From Vibrio barjaei (GTDB taxonomy: Bacteria > Pseudomonadota > Gammaproteobacteria > Enterobacterales > Vibrionaceae): DNA of 64,000 bases. Made by a program: the position numbers and the translations under genes. The DNA is taken from NCBI RefSeq assembly GCF_001639065.2, contig NZ_LQXO02000009.1, positions 1 to 64,000 of the forward strand. The letters are read 5' to 3'. The notes below the pieces were generated by a model. It had not been told where the DNA came from. It did no database searches and was given only the letters and a program-made list of their open reading frames with translations. Positions 9,174 to 17,814 of the stretch are shown one piece after another (within the stretch, counting starts at the first letter, position 1; each line of letters begins with the position of its first letter).

Positions 9174-10163
9174 TTATGACAACTCTTGCGATACAGCGAT
9201 GGTGTCGCCATATAAGTGGCAGTTAGAAAAACGGTTTGGTTCAATTTGGCGTAACTTTGTTGGTACGCGAGTACACGTTTCATGAACGCGATCGCATCGT
9301 GCTTGGAAACGACAACCTTGTGGAATCTCCAACAGGTTTAGTGGATTACCTGGAATGCCCGTTAACTTGGTTTTGGGACCTGTTAAAGGAGGGAATGAAC
9401 TTCCCAGCCCTTTTGTGTACGGGTGGTAAGGTGAATCTAAAATCTGTTGTGAAGGGGCGACTTCAATAAGCTCACCGGAATACATGATCCCAATGCGATC
9501 TGAGAACTCCACCATAAGTGAAATATCGTGGGTGATGAACAAGATCGAAAATCCAAACTCCTCTTTGAGGGCATAGATCTTTTGCAGAATCTCACGCTGT
9601 ACAACCACATCAAGCGCAGTGGTTGGCTCATCCATGATGATCATTTTCGGATTGAGGGCGAGAGCAATCGCAATCACTAAGCGCTGACGCATACCACCAG
9701 AAAACTGGTGCGGGTAGTCGTTTAGACGACTCGGATGAATATCAACAATCTCCAATAAGCCTTGAGCACGTCTTACGGCCTGTTCACGAGTCATATTGGT
9801 ATGGCGCATAATAACGTCACAGAATTGCTCTTCCATTGTCAGTACAGGGTTCAAAGCGTTCATGGCGCTTTGGAACACCATAGACATTTGGCTCCAGCGG
9901 AAGGTTTGCATACGATCATCACTGTATTGAAGGATATCTTCGCCATTGAAGATCACTTCTCCACCTGAAATAAACGCGGGTGGCTTGTGCAAGCGCATTA
10001 GTGAGAAGGCAACGGTTGATTTGCCACAACCAGATTCCCCTGCAAGACCAAACACTTCGCCTTTACCTATATCGAAACTAACATTGTTGCACGCTCGGAC
10101 ATCACCTGCCTCAGTAATGTAATCTACGCACAAATTGCGGACTGAAATTAGTGGTTCTGACAT
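9174..10163 (-). CDS. Chitooligosaccharide ABC transporter ATP-binding protein (Opp/Dpp family, first ATPase)
   Basis: Partner ATPase of the importer, 329 residues from the ATG at 10163. This start is favoured over upstream in-frame codons because GGAG sits about 10 nt before it and the product then begins MSEPLISVRNL as in DppD-like proteins. Walker A is GESGCGKST, signature FSGGMRQRLVIAIAL, Walker B MIIMDEPTTALD, and the switch His is in FITHD. The C-terminal Cys-containing segment (GCRFQARCDRVHETC) is again the oligopeptide-type extension. It begins 2 nt after the stop of the permease gene, so translation is likely coupled. Confidence 0.92.
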   Translation of the reverse strand: MSEPLISVRNLCVDYITEAGDVRACNNVSFDIGKGEVFGLAGESGCGKSTVAFSLMRLHKPPAFISGGEVIFNGEDILQYSDDRMQTFRWSQMSMVFQSAMNALNPVLTMEEQFCDVIMRHTNMTREQAVRRAQGLLEIVDIHPSRLNDYPHQFSGGMRQRLVIAIALALNPKMIIMDEPTTALDVVVQREILQKIYALKEEFGFSILFITHDISLMVEFSDRIGIMYSGELIEVAPSQQILDSPYHPYTKGLGSSFPPLTGPKTKLTGIPGNPLNLLEIPQGCRFQARCDRVHETCTRVPTKLRQIEPNRFSNCHLYGDTIAVSQELS

Positions 10164-10165
10164 GA

Positions 10166-11191
10166 TTAACGATCTCCGCTCCAAAGTGCATTTTGTGGCG
10201 CGACTTGTACTTCGCGCTCCTGTTTGTCTTGTTCTGCGATTTTCTTCCAGCGTTTAAGGCCTTTGTGAGAACGAAGTTGCGGGTTGGCAATTTCATCGAC
10301 GGCAAAGTTAAGCAGTGCTAAACCGGTAACAAGAAGAGTCAACGCGATACATGGAGCTAGAATTTCCCACCATGCGCCAATCAGCATGGCTGAGGAAGTT
10401 TGTACGTTATAAAGCATGATGCCCCAGCTGATGGTGTTTGGATCGCCCATACCCAAGAAAGAGATAATGGCTTCCATCAAGATGGCGTAAGACACTGAGC
10501 CGATGAAACTTGCACCAACAATTGAGATTAGGTTTGGTAGCAGCTCAACAAAAATGATGCGTAGTCGTGATTCACCAAGTACCTCAGCCGCTTTTACGAA
10601 CTCTTTTTCTCGAAGTGATAAGGTTTGTGCACGAATAACCCTTGCTCCCCATGCCCAAGAGATGGAGGCAATAACGACCGCGATGGTCATTGGCCCCGCT
10701 TCACCAACGAAGGCAGCAACAACAAAGAGAAGAGGCCAGGGCGGAATCACCAGCATGATGTTCATTGCCGAGGTCAGTACACTATCAACACGACCGCCAA
10801 AGTAGCCCGCGGAAATTCCGATTACCGTGGCTAACACGCACACGATTATGCCAGCACTAAAACCAACCATCAGTGATACGCGAGCGCCGTAAGCGACTTG
10901 AGACCATACATCACGACCCATACGCGTGGTTCCCAATACATGATCTGCCTTTTTGGACATGAGTAACGTTCTACGATCATCCGCTAGATTTTGCGCAACC
11001 CAGCCGTCTGGATTAGCCTTTGCTAACTTAACCACCGCTGATGGGTATTCGTGAGGGTTACCCGTACGCTTGTCTGGTGCATGTTTGGTGACTAGAGGTG
11101 CGGCAATGGCCACAAACATAAATAAGCCGATGATGATAAGTCCGATACGCGCAGTCGTGTTGCGCCAAACTAAAGAGAGAAAACCTTTCAT
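10166..11191 (-). CDS. Chitooligosaccharide ABC transporter permease (DppC-like)
   Basis: Inner-membrane permease of 341 residues. It has an N-terminal helix (about 12-32) followed by a periplasmic loop, then five more hydrophobic segments from about residue 95. The cytoplasmic EAA-type coupling loop reads EFVKAAEVLGESRLRIIFVELLPNL in part (near residue 200), as in DppC/OppC proteins. It forms the heterodimeric channel with the preceding gene product. The two permease genes are 2 nt apart. The long loop after helix 1 (KHAPDKRTGNPHEYPSAV) is as expected for the family. Confidence 0.93.
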   Translation of the reverse strand: MKGFLSLVWRNTTARIGLIIIGLFMFVAIAAPLVTKHAPDKRTGNPHEYPSAVVKLAKANPDGWVAQNLADDRRTLLMSKKADHVLGTTRMGRDVWSQVAYGARVSLMVGFSAGIIVCVLATVIGISAGYFGGRVDSVLTSAMNIMLVIPPWPLLFVVAAFVGEAGPMTIAVVIASISWAWGARVIRAQTLSLREKEFVKAAEVLGESRLRIIFVELLPNLISIVGASFIGSVSYAILMEAIISFLGMGDPNTISWGIMLYNVQTSSAMLIGAWWEILAPCIALTLLVTGLALLNFAVDEIANPQLRSHKGLKRWKKIAEQDKQEREVQVAPQNALWSGDR

Positions 11192-11193
11192 GA

Positions 11194-12180
11194 CTATTTG
11201 CCTCCTTTGCGTAGACGTGGGTCTAGTACGACATACAACATGTCTGCAGCTAAGTTAAAGAACAGCATAAAGAGTGTCATAATAAGAAGTTGTCCTTGCA
11301 GTACTTGATAGTCACGAGCATGAATCGCATTTAGCATGACACTGCCAAGTCCCGGATAGTTGAAGATGATTTCGACGATTAACTGACCACCTATCGCCAT
11401 ACCCAACGCCATAGAAAGCGCGGTAACACTTGGCAGGAGGGCGTTACGTGCTGCGTAGTTGAATACTACGCGGTTTTCACTCAAGCCCTTACCGCGAGCC
11501 ATGGTGATGTAGTCTTCTCCCAACAAGTTGATCATGTTGTTACGCATGTTCACTAGAAAGCCACCGATTTGAATGATTGTGGCGCAGAAGAGGGGAAGCG
11601 CTGCGTGATAAAGCATATCTTTGATAAATGCCCAGCTAGTCCACTCAGGAATGGTACCTGGAGTATACGCATAGCCCGTTGGAAACCATTTCAGGCCAAT
11701 CGCAAAGATGAACATGGCTAACATGGCAATAACCACAGGTGGAATTGCCTGAATAATGAGCATTCCAGGGGTGACGAATGTGTCGAAACGAGAACCGCGC
11801 TTCCAAGCTGCGAAAATACCAAGAACCGAGCCGATAGAGAAAGACATTACGACAGCGGTGCCCGCCAGAAACAGTGACCAACCGAATGCGCCACCTAACA
11901 GTTCACTGACGGTTAATGGGAAGAACTGAACCGAAACACCAAGCTCCCAACTTAAAATGTTCTTCATGTACGTTAGATATTGAACGAATAAATTACCGTC
12001 AACAAAGCCCAGCAGCTCTCTCATTGCTGCGATACGCTCTGGTGTAATTTGCACCGTTGTATGAGCGAACATCATAGTGACCGGATCGCCCGGCATCGCC
12101 CTTGGAATAATAAAGTTGATAGTAGCCGCAACTAATAGCGCTACTGCATATAATGACAAACGTCTTAAAAAATAACCCAT
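11194..12180 (-). CDS. Chitooligosaccharide ABC transporter permease (DppB-like)
   Basis: Inner-membrane permease of 328 residues. The N-terminal signature FLRRLSLYAVALLVAATINF is typical of DppB/OppB, as is the segment RAMPGDPVTMM. Six hydrophobic segments follow, and the coupling loop DYITMARGKGLSENRVVFNYAARNA lies near residue 220. It is the first permease after the binding-protein gene, separated from it by 149 nt that contain a strong hairpin. Substrate is assigned by operon context. Confidence 0.93.
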   Translation of the reverse strand: MGYFLRRLSLYAVALLVAATINFIIPRAMPGDPVTMMFAHTTVQITPERIAAMRELLGFVDGNLFVQYLTYMKNILSWELGVSVQFFPLTVSELLGGAFGWSLFLAGTAVVMSFSIGSVLGIFAAWKRGSRFDTFVTPGMLIIQAIPPVVIAMLAMFIFAIGLKWFPTGYAYTPGTIPEWTSWAFIKDMLYHAALPLFCATIIQIGGFLVNMRNNMINLLGEDYITMARGKGLSENRVVFNYAARNALLPSVTALSMALGMAIGGQLIVEIIFNYPGLGSVMLNAIHARDYQVLQGQLLIMTLFMLFFNLAADMLYVVLDPRLRKGGK

Positions 12181-12295
12181 AACTCACACCTTAATTACCC
12201 AGCTTTTCCTTGGCTGGCTACGCCGCCTCCAAATTAGAGACGAGCAATCCCCTGACGACGAGCGCCAAACATCAAATAGACATAGTGAGGGGAAG

Positions 12296-12319
12296 AAAGC
12301 GGTACGGATGTACCGCTTT
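12296..12319 (-). terminator. Perfect hairpin between the binding-protein and permease genes (probable attenuator)
   Basis: A 10-bp perfect inverted repeat AAAGCGGTAC / GTACCGCTTT with a 4-nt loop lies 11 nt after the stop codon of the binding-protein gene. On the minus strand it is followed only by a weak pyrimidine stretch (CTTCCCC). Partial terminators or 3'-protecting hairpins at this place are common in ABC operons, where the binding protein is needed in excess over the permeases. Confidence 0.6.
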
Positions 12320-12329
12320 TAGTTTGTGT

Positions 12330-14012
12330 TTACTTAACTGGTTTTAGGTCCAGTACGTGTAGTAGACGCTCTGGAATACCTGCCCAGATATTTGGACGAC
12401 CTTTGGGATTTTGCTCGTTCCACCAACCCGCAAAACGAGTGGTGTTGTATTGGTACATATAAGCACCTGACATCACTGGAATAGTGACTTGGTCTTGAGC
12501 AATGATCTTCTGGATGCCATGAGCAATTTCTAGCTGCTCATCTTTATCTGCCGTCTTATAGAAGCTATTTAGCAAGTTATCTAGCTCAGCATTCTTATAG
12601 AAGTGCATTGCAAAGCGAGGCATACCGTCACCAGCTTGAAGCGTTGAGTTATAACCAGAGTTCCAATACGTGTATGGATCTGCACCGTGGAAGTAGTTGG
12701 TATAAGCGACGTCGTAGTTACCTTCTAACATTGCTTGATTATAAACAGAGAAATCAGGCGTACGAGCTTTGGCTTTGATGCCCGCTTCAGCTAGTTGCTC
12801 TACAGCAAGTTGAACCGTGTTGTTAAAGTCTGTCCAGCCGTTAGGTGACTGGATAAATAGCTCAAATGATTTACCAGATGGAGTATCTACAAAGCCATCG
12901 CCATTCACATCTTTAAAGCCTGCTTTTTCTAGCAGTGCTTTTGCACCGTCAACATCGTAGCTGTTGTAGCCTTTGTATTTATTGTGAATCGTTTCGTCAG
13001 ACCAAGTAGCGAATGCGTAGCCAAGGCCAGAAGCAAAGTCATTCACAGTACCGCCGCCATAGAAGGCGATATCGATGATAGTTTGACGGTCAAGAGCCAT
13101 CGAGAATGCACGACGGAAGTCGACGTTAGTGAGGGCTTCTTTTTTCGCAGCATCATGGTTTTTGAAGTTAACAACAAACGCTTGTGTACCCGCTGGTGGA
13201 TACCAGTATTGATGGTTAGGAGAAGCGGCAGCATAAGTGCGGTCGATGTCAGGAATGAACGATGACGTCCAATCCATTTCTGAGTTAACAACTTTGCCTA
13301 GGAACTGGTCGTTGTTAGCAATTTGTGGAACACGCAGACAATCAACCTCTAGGTTGTCGTTGTCCCAGTAGTTAGGATTACGACATTGAACGTATAGCTG
13401 TGGAGTGAATGTATCGATCTCAGTAAATGGACCAGAACCTACAGGATTTTCGTTAGTGAAGGTCGTTGGATCTTTAACGTCTTTCCACACGTGCTCAGGA
13501 ACCACTGGCACTTTAACAATCTCGTATGGGACGTTAGAGTTTGCTTCTGTTAGATAGAACTTCACTTGGTAGTCATTCAGTTTTTCAACTTTCTCTACCC
13601 AAGAGTTGATGCCGCTTTGGTCTAGTGCTGGATTTTTCTGCACTAGATTGAATGAGAATAGAACATCATCTGCGTCGAATGTTTCGCCGTCAGACCATTT
13701 CACACCTTTACGGATATCAAAGGTTACTGTTTTTAGGTCATCAGACATTTTGAAGCCTTCAGCTAAACGGAATACAGGTTTATTGCCATGCATTTCGTTG
13801 AACACAACTAAAGGTTCGAATAGGAAATCTGTTGTAGTGTGTAGGTTGGTCGCACCCAGATAAGGGTTAAAGTTGCGTACAAAAGTGCTGAACTCTTTCG
13901 GGTGGATGGTCAATTCGCTGCGTTCCGCTGCGACGGTAACAGAGCTAAAGCCTGTTACTGAGGTTGCGATAATTGCTGTCGCTAGTGCTGTTTTTTTAAT
14001 ATGCGCAAGCAT
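12330..14012 (-). CDS. cbp: Periplasmic chitooligosaccharide-binding protein (SBP family 5)
   Basis: This solute-binding protein feeds (GlcNAc)n to the ABC importer. In V. cholerae its homologue (CBP) also holds the ChiS sensor inactive when no ligand is bound. The 560-residue precursor has a Sec signal peptide: positive start, a hydrophobic run to about residue 27 and a probable cut after TVAA. The SBP5 signature region LFEPLVVFNE and VKWSDGETFDADDVLFSF is present. A DVNGDGFVD loop near residue 370 looks like an EF-hand type calcium site. SD AAGGAAT precedes ATG. It is first in the operon. The sequence resembles vibrio CBP rather than a general peptide-binding protein, but I rely on context for this. 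Confidence 0.93.
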   Translation of the reverse strand: MLAHIKKTALATAIIATSVTGFSSVTVAAERSELTIHPKEFSTFVRNFNPYLGATNLHTTTDFLFEPLVVFNEMHGNKPVFRLAEGFKMSDDLKTVTFDIRKGVKWSDGETFDADDVLFSFNLVQKNPALDQSGINSWVEKVEKLNDYQVKFYLTEANSNVPYEIVKVPVVPEHVWKDVKDPTTFTNENPVGSGPFTEIDTFTPQLYVQCRNPNYWDNDNLEVDCLRVPQIANNDQFLGKVVNSEMDWTSSFIPDIDRTYAAASPNHQYWYPPAGTQAFVVNFKNHDAAKKEALTNVDFRRAFSMALDRQTIIDIAFYGGGTVNDFASGLGYAFATWSDETIHNKYKGYNSYDVDGAKALLEKAGFKDVNGDGFVDTPSGKSFELFIQSPNGWTDFNNTVQLAVEQLAEAGIKAKARTPDFSVYNQAMLEGNYDVAYTNYFHGADPYTYWNSGYNSTLQAGDGMPRFAMHFYKNAELDNLLNSFYKTADKDEQLEIAHGIQKIIAQDQVTIPVMSGAYMYQYNTTRFAGWWNEQNPKGRPNIWAGIPERLLHVLDLKPVK

Positions 14013-14183
14013 AGCTATTCCTTACTATTTGCTTTTGTTTCACTGGAAGGTAAGCCTACCTTCCTCACATTGTGCTAAAGCCTACCTCTTCATGTATGTC
14101 CCAAAGAGTGGCCTGTAGGCCTTAGGCGTTATTAAGAAAACACCTTAAAAGATAATTTATCAATTACTGTTCCCGTTAAAAAC

Positions 14184-14220
14184 GTCAAAATAGTATTTTG
14201 ACACGTCAAAAACGTCAAAA
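14184..14220 (-). promoter_or_regulatory. GTCAAAA repeat cluster overlapping a sigma70-like chb promoter
   Basis: The heptamer GTCAAAA occurs at 14184-14190, 14205-14211 and 14214-14220, and inverted at 14196-14202. The middle pair forms the palindrome TTTTGACACGTCAAAA. On the minus strand TTGACG (14218-14213) and TACTAT (14195-14190) are 17 bp apart, a plausible -35/-10 pair for cbp. A DNA-binding regulator touching these repeats would contact the promoter itself. The promoter call is my inference. Confidence 0.5.
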
Positions 14221-14361
14221 ACCGATGATTGCGAGTGTTTTTTGAACAGATTTAGTGGTGGGTAAACATCACACTTTTAACTGATGGCAATAGTATTAGT
14301 TAGTAGTTACAAACTAGCATTGCCTTTATTTATATGGCTTGACCTTCTGTTCTTGAATTAC

Positions 14362-14377
14362 TGTGACTGTGATCACT
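14362..14377. promoter_or_regulatory. Candidate CRP-binding site
   Basis: TGTGA-N6-TCACT matches the CRP consensus TGTGA-N6-TCACA at 9 of 10 fixed bases. It is about 180 bp upstream of the promoter proposed at 14190-14218, far for direct activation, so either DNA looping or another promoter nearer the site would be needed. Catabolite control of chitobiose genes is expected. Confidence 0.55.
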
Positions 14378-14709
14378 AGGTAAATTTAGACGTTAATTTT
14401 CAATAGAAAATTGAGTGAGCTATTTGTTGTGATTACTATCGCAAATTGATGAATAATCCATTCTTTTGACCTCCAGAATAGCGACAAATCCACTCAAATA
14501 GATTCGAATAATGTGCTTATTAATACTTAATTTACGACGAGAAAATTAAGTATTTTACATCAAAGTGTGTTTTAGATTGACGTGGTTACTGGAGACTTAA
14601 ATAACACTAACAGAGTGAATTTGCGAACAGAAAAGGGGGAATCTTTGTATGTGAGGGAAAGTTCGTGTAGATGTGCCCGAGAGAAAAACTGCTCTCAGGC
14701 GTTGGAGAC

Positions 14710-15405
14710 TTATTCGCTATGGAAGATTTGCTCGGTTTCTAAAGACGTCATCTGTCTGATTTGGCGCCACAAGTAGTAGAAGATGCCAACCATCATCAAC
14801 ATACTTGGAATAGCGATGATAGGGTAGCTATAAAGTGTGAGCTTACCAAGCTCCTCGTTAAACGCTGGTGTTCCTGCTGGGCTGGTAACAATCCACGTAG
14901 CCAAGAAATAGTTCATCGCTGAGGAGAAGGCAAAAGTACTCGCAAATAAGTAGTTTGAGGAGACTAAGCAACGTTGAAAACCTTCGGTATTGCCATTCTC
15001 ATTCAAGCGCTGTTTGATTAACGACAGATTAAACACGTTGTCATTTAAAATCATCTTTTGCATGAATGGGTAACGAGTAAACGTTGAGCCTAGTACCGCT
15101 AAACCGATTAGGCCAGGAATCAGGGCTTCTTTAAAGGCCAACCAGCGCGTGTCTAGTTCTAAGAGGCCTATACCTCCTGTCAATAGGACGCTCACGAAGC
15201 CTAGCGCAGCGATAAAGTTAAACTTATTGTTGCGGATTAGGTCCATGCCACCGTATACGACAGGGAAGAGCAAAGCGACAACCAAAGCCATGGTCGTCCC
15301 TAAGTGTTCATCGCCGCTAAATTTCATCAAAATGAAGGACGGGATGAAAACATTAAATAGGATTTCAAATAGGGGATTCGACTTTTTAGCCGTCGTGTTA
15401 TTCAT
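14710..15405 (-). CDS. Uncharacterised six-helix inner-membrane protein
   Basis: I do not recognise this 231-residue protein by name. It has about six hydrophobic segments (roughly residues 12-30, 37-55, 63-83, 92-108, 150-172 and 190-215). The loop between helices 4 and 5 is charged and contains FTRYPFMQKMILNDNVFNLSLIKQRL. This looks like a conserved gammaproteobacterial membrane protein of unknown role rather than a transporter of a known family. It is monocistronic, between the chitobiose operon control region and tRNA-Ile2. The SD is weak (GAAAGAT). No function is proposed. Confidence 0.75.
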   Translation of the reverse strand: MNNTTAKKSNPLFEILFNVFIPSFILMKFSGDEHLGTTMALVVALLFPVVYGGMDLIRNNKFNFIAALGFVSVLLTGGIGLLELDTRWLAFKEALIPGLIGLAVLGSTFTRYPFMQKMILNDNVFNLSLIKQRLNENGNTEGFQRCLVSSNYLFASTFAFSSAMNYFLATWIVTSPAGTPAFNEELGKLTLYSYPIIAIPSMLMMVGIFYYLWRQIRQMTSLETEQIFHSE

Positions 15406-15601
15406 AATATCTTTCAGACTCTACTTTATTGACTGCTAACTACACGTTGCAAGGCAGTGTTCAACGCCAAGAAGCAAGTGTAAAGCGTTAACTGGTGAAG
15501 TTGTGTAACGATATATTAACTAGCAGGCTTTCGATGCTCATTTGATAACGTTACTCGCTTAGCGAATTGAGTGCTAGTAGTAATTGTTTAGTACGTTTGA
15601 A

Positions 15602-15638
15602 AAACGAAAAAGGCGCATGGATTTCTCCACGCGCCTTT
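15602..15638 (-). terminator. Rho-independent terminator after tRNA-Ile2
   Basis: On the minus strand GGCGCGTGG and CCATGCGCC pair (one G-T wobble) around a 6-nt loop, followed by TTTTTCGTTTT. It lies about 10 nt downstream of the tRNA CCA end. Confidence 0.85.
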
Positions 15639-15646
15639 CCTAAATT

Positions 15647-15722
15647 TGGTGGCCCCTCGCAGACTTGAACTGCGGACCAATCGATTATGAGTCGACTGCT
15701 CTAACCACTGAGCTAAGGGGCC
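15647..15722 (-). tRNA. ileX: tRNA-Ile2 (CAT anticodon, read as k2CAU for AUA codons)
   Basis: The 76-nt cloverleaf begins GGCCCCTTAGCTCAGTGG and ends in an encoded CCA. The anticodon arm is GTCGA-CTCATAA-TCGAT with anticodon CAT. The overall sequence is close to E. coli tRNA-Ile2 (ileX) rather than to elongator or initiator tRNA-Met, so it should be a substrate of lysidine synthetase TilS. In E. coli ileX also lies near rpoD, which agrees with this neighbourhood. Confidence 0.93.
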
Positions 15723-15734
15723 GATAGGTGGATG

Positions 15735-15763
15735 ATTATAGGGGAAGGGACGCTGGGTGTCTA
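15735..15763 (-). promoter_or_regulatory. Sigma70 promoter of tRNA-Ile2
   Basis: On the minus strand TAGACA (15763-15758) and TATAAT (15740-15735) are separated by exactly 17 bp, placing the transcript start about 6 nt upstream of the mature tRNA 5' end. Confidence 0.8.
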
Positions 15764-15817
15764 GACGCAATAAGGGGTAATTGCGCTTGCTTTTTAATCA
15801 CTTAAACCGCATAAAAC

Positions 15818-15846
15818 AAAAAAGGTGAGCTAGTGCTCACCTTTTT
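15818..15846 (-). terminator. rpoD terminator
   Basis: GGTGAGC-TAGT-GCTCACC forms a perfect 7-bp stem extended by A/T pairs and flanked by A-run and T-run, so it could work on both strands. It is 17 nt after the rpoD stop. Confidence 0.88.
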
Positions 15847-15863
15847 GTTAAATTGCTTACGAA

Positions 15864-17714
15864 TTACTCGTCAAGGAAGCTGCGCAGGGTCTCCGAGCGA
15901 CTTGGGTGACGCAGTTTACGTAGTGCTTTCGCTTCGATCTGACGGATACGCTCACGCGTTACGTCGAACTGTTTACCCACCTCTTCTAAAGTGTGGTCAG
16001 TGTTCATATCGATACCGAAACGCATACGTAATACTTTTGCTTCGCGAGGAGTAAGACCTGCTAACACGTCTTTGGTCGCCACTCGTAGGCTAGTCATTGT
16101 TGCAGAATCAACAGGCAGCTCTAGAGTAGTATCCTCAATGAAATCACCTAGATGAGAATCTTCGTCGTCACCAATTGGTGTCTCCATAGAGATCGGCTCT
16201 TTAGCAATCTTCAGCACTTTACGAATCTTATCTTCCGGCATTTGCATACGTTCTGCTAATTCTTCTGGAAGAGGCTCACGGCCCATTTCTTGAAGCATTT
16301 GGCGAGAAATGCGGTTAAGCTTATTGATCGTTTCGATCATATGCACTGGAATACGGATTGTACGCGCTTGGTCTGCGATAGAGCGAGTGATTGCCTGACG
16401 GATCCACCATGTCGCATAAGTTGAAAACTTATAACCACGGCGATATTCAAATTTATCTACTGCTTTCATTAGACCGATGTTACCTTCTTGGATCAGATCC
16501 AAGAATTGTAGACCGCGGTTGGTGTACTTTTTAGCAATCGAAATTACGAGACGTAAGTTCGCTTCAACCATCTCTTTCTTCGCACGACGAGCTTTCGCTT
16601 CACCGATAGACATACGACGGCTGATGTCTTTAATGTTTTGAACAGAAAGCGATGTTTCTTCTTCAATGATGTCTAGTTTTTGAATCGAACGACGAATGTC
16701 ATCTTCGTAACGTTTGATTTTCTCTGCGTATGGCTTGTCAGAGGCAAGTACTTCATCTAGCCAAGCTGCACTTGACTCATTACCAGTGAATACGGCAATG
16801 AAAGACTTCTTAGGCATCTTGCCGTATTCAACAGCTTGACGCATGATCAGACGCTCTTGAGTGCGTACGCGATCCATTGAAGTGCGCAATTCGTTCACTA
16901 GGTGATCAAATTGTTTTGGTGTCAGACGGAATTCTTTAAAGACTTCTTGTACCAACTCATGCGACTTGGCCACTTGTGGACTGTCATAACCATATTCGTT
17001 GATAACCAGTTGAAGGTCTTGATAGCTATTGCGAAGCGCAGTGAACTTCTCTAGAGCAAGTTCAGGATCGATACCTGTATCTTCTTCCTCTTCCTCACTA
17101 TCGTCATCTTCATCAGCTTCTTCGTCGTCTTCGTCTTCCAGATCCGCTTCAGAAAGCTCAGAACCGATATGAGTCGCTGTTGGCGCTGTCGTTTCTTCTT
17201 CGTTTGGATCGACGAAGCCTGTGATTACGTCGGTAAGGCGAAGCTCTTCAGCTTGAACCTTGTCAAACTGTTCAAGAATATAAGGGATAGTGCCTGGGTA
17301 TTCAGCTACAGAGCTTTGAACTTGGTTGATACCGTCTTCAATACGTTTCGCAATGTCGATCTCGCCTTCGCGAGTCAATAGCTCAACGGTACCCATTTCA
17401 CGCATGTACATGCGAACTGGGTCAGTTGTACGGCCGATTTCACTTTCTACACTTGAAAGTGCCGCTGCAGCAGCTTCTGCAGCATCTTCATCAGTGATGT
17501 TGTTGTCATCATTCAGAGCAAGGTCATCAGCATCAGGAGCAGTTTCTACTACCTTAATACCCATGTCATTAATCATCTGAATAATATCTTCTACCTGTTC
17601 AGAATCGACGATTTCTTCAGGTAGGTGGTCATTTACTTCTGCGTAGGTCAGATAGCCTTGTTCCTTGCCCTTAATGACAAGTAATTTTAGCTGTGACTGC
17701 GGATTTTGGTCCAT
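15864..17714 (-). CDS. rpoD: RNA polymerase primary sigma factor sigma70
   Basis: Housekeeping sigma factor of 616 residues. Region 1.1 is at the N-terminus, and region 1.2 includes [19 protein letters not shown] (near residue 100). A strongly acidic non-conserved insert (about 190-215, runs of D/E) follows. Regions 2.1-2.4 contain [17 protein letters not shown], and 3.0 follows with [13 protein letters not shown]. Region 4.2 carries the helix-turn-helix [19 protein letters not shown] and the protein ends LRSFLDE. Length and order match gammaproteobacterial RpoD. It is the last gene of the rpsU-yqeY-dnaG-rpoD macromolecular synthesis cluster, 100 nt after dnaG. Confidence 0.98.
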   Translation of the reverse strand: MDQNPQSQLKLLVIKGKEQGYLTYAEVNDHLPEEIVDSEQVEDIIQMINDMGIKVVETAPDADDLALNDDNNITDEDAAEAAAAALSSVESEIGRTTDPVRMYMREMGTVELLTREGEIDIAKRIEDGINQVQSSVAEYPGTIPYILEQFDKVQAEELRLTDVITGFVDPNEEETTAPTATHIGSELSEADLEDEDDEEADEDDDSEEEEEDTGIDPELALEKFTALRNSYQDLQLVINEYGYDSPQVAKSHELVQEVFKEFRLTPKQFDHLVNELRTSMDRVRTQERLIMRQAVEYGKMPKKSFIAVFTGNESSAAWLDEVLASDKPYAEKIKRYEDDIRRSIQKLDIIEEETSLSVQNIKDISRRMSIGEAKARRAKKEMVEANLRLVISIAKKYTNRGLQFLDLIQEGNIGLMKAVDKFEYRRGYKFSTYATWWIRQAITRSIADQARTIRIPVHMIETINKLNRISRQMLQEMGREPLPEELAERMQMPEDKIRKVLKIAKEPISMETPIGDDEDSHLGDFIEDTTLELPVDSATMTSLRVATKDVLAGLTPREAKVLRMRFGIDMNTDHTLEEVGKQFDVTRERIRQIEAKALRKLRHPSRSETLRSFLDE

Positions 17715-17814
17715 AGACGATATCCAACTTAAGATCTGGTGAAGGAATTTTAGTATGCGAAATGCAAACCACTAATATTAACAAATTTATTCATTGCTGA
17801 CTAACTGAATTGGG

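Larger units (their letters stand above)
14013..14709. promoter_or_regulatory. 697-bp non-coding region upstream of the chitobiose operon
   Basis: No convincing gene is seen here. The stretch next to cbp (14013-14180) would be a long untranslated leader, with two copies of GGTAGGCTT (minus strand) and a small GGCC-TACA-GGCC hairpin. Further upstream are the GTCAAAA repeat cluster with an overlapping promoter-like sequence, and a CRP-like site. The part from about 14390 to 14580 is AT-rich without clear motifs. In V. cholerae the chb promoter is activated directly by ChiS and SlmA; I could not identify their sites with confidence. Confidence 0.6.

Noticed and set aside
14582..14776. 64-residue open frame in the chb upstream region, running into the membrane-protein gene
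   Set aside because: No ribosome site, no recognisable features, and its 3' end is antisense to a better gene.
15588..15770. 60-residue open frame on the minus strand
   Set aside because: It runs through the tRNA-Ile2 gene and its terminator.
17050..17160. Highly repetitive GAA/GAT-type stretch in rpoD
   Set aside because: The acidic insert of RpoD is normal for gammaproteobacterial sigma70 and is not a sign of expansion or error.
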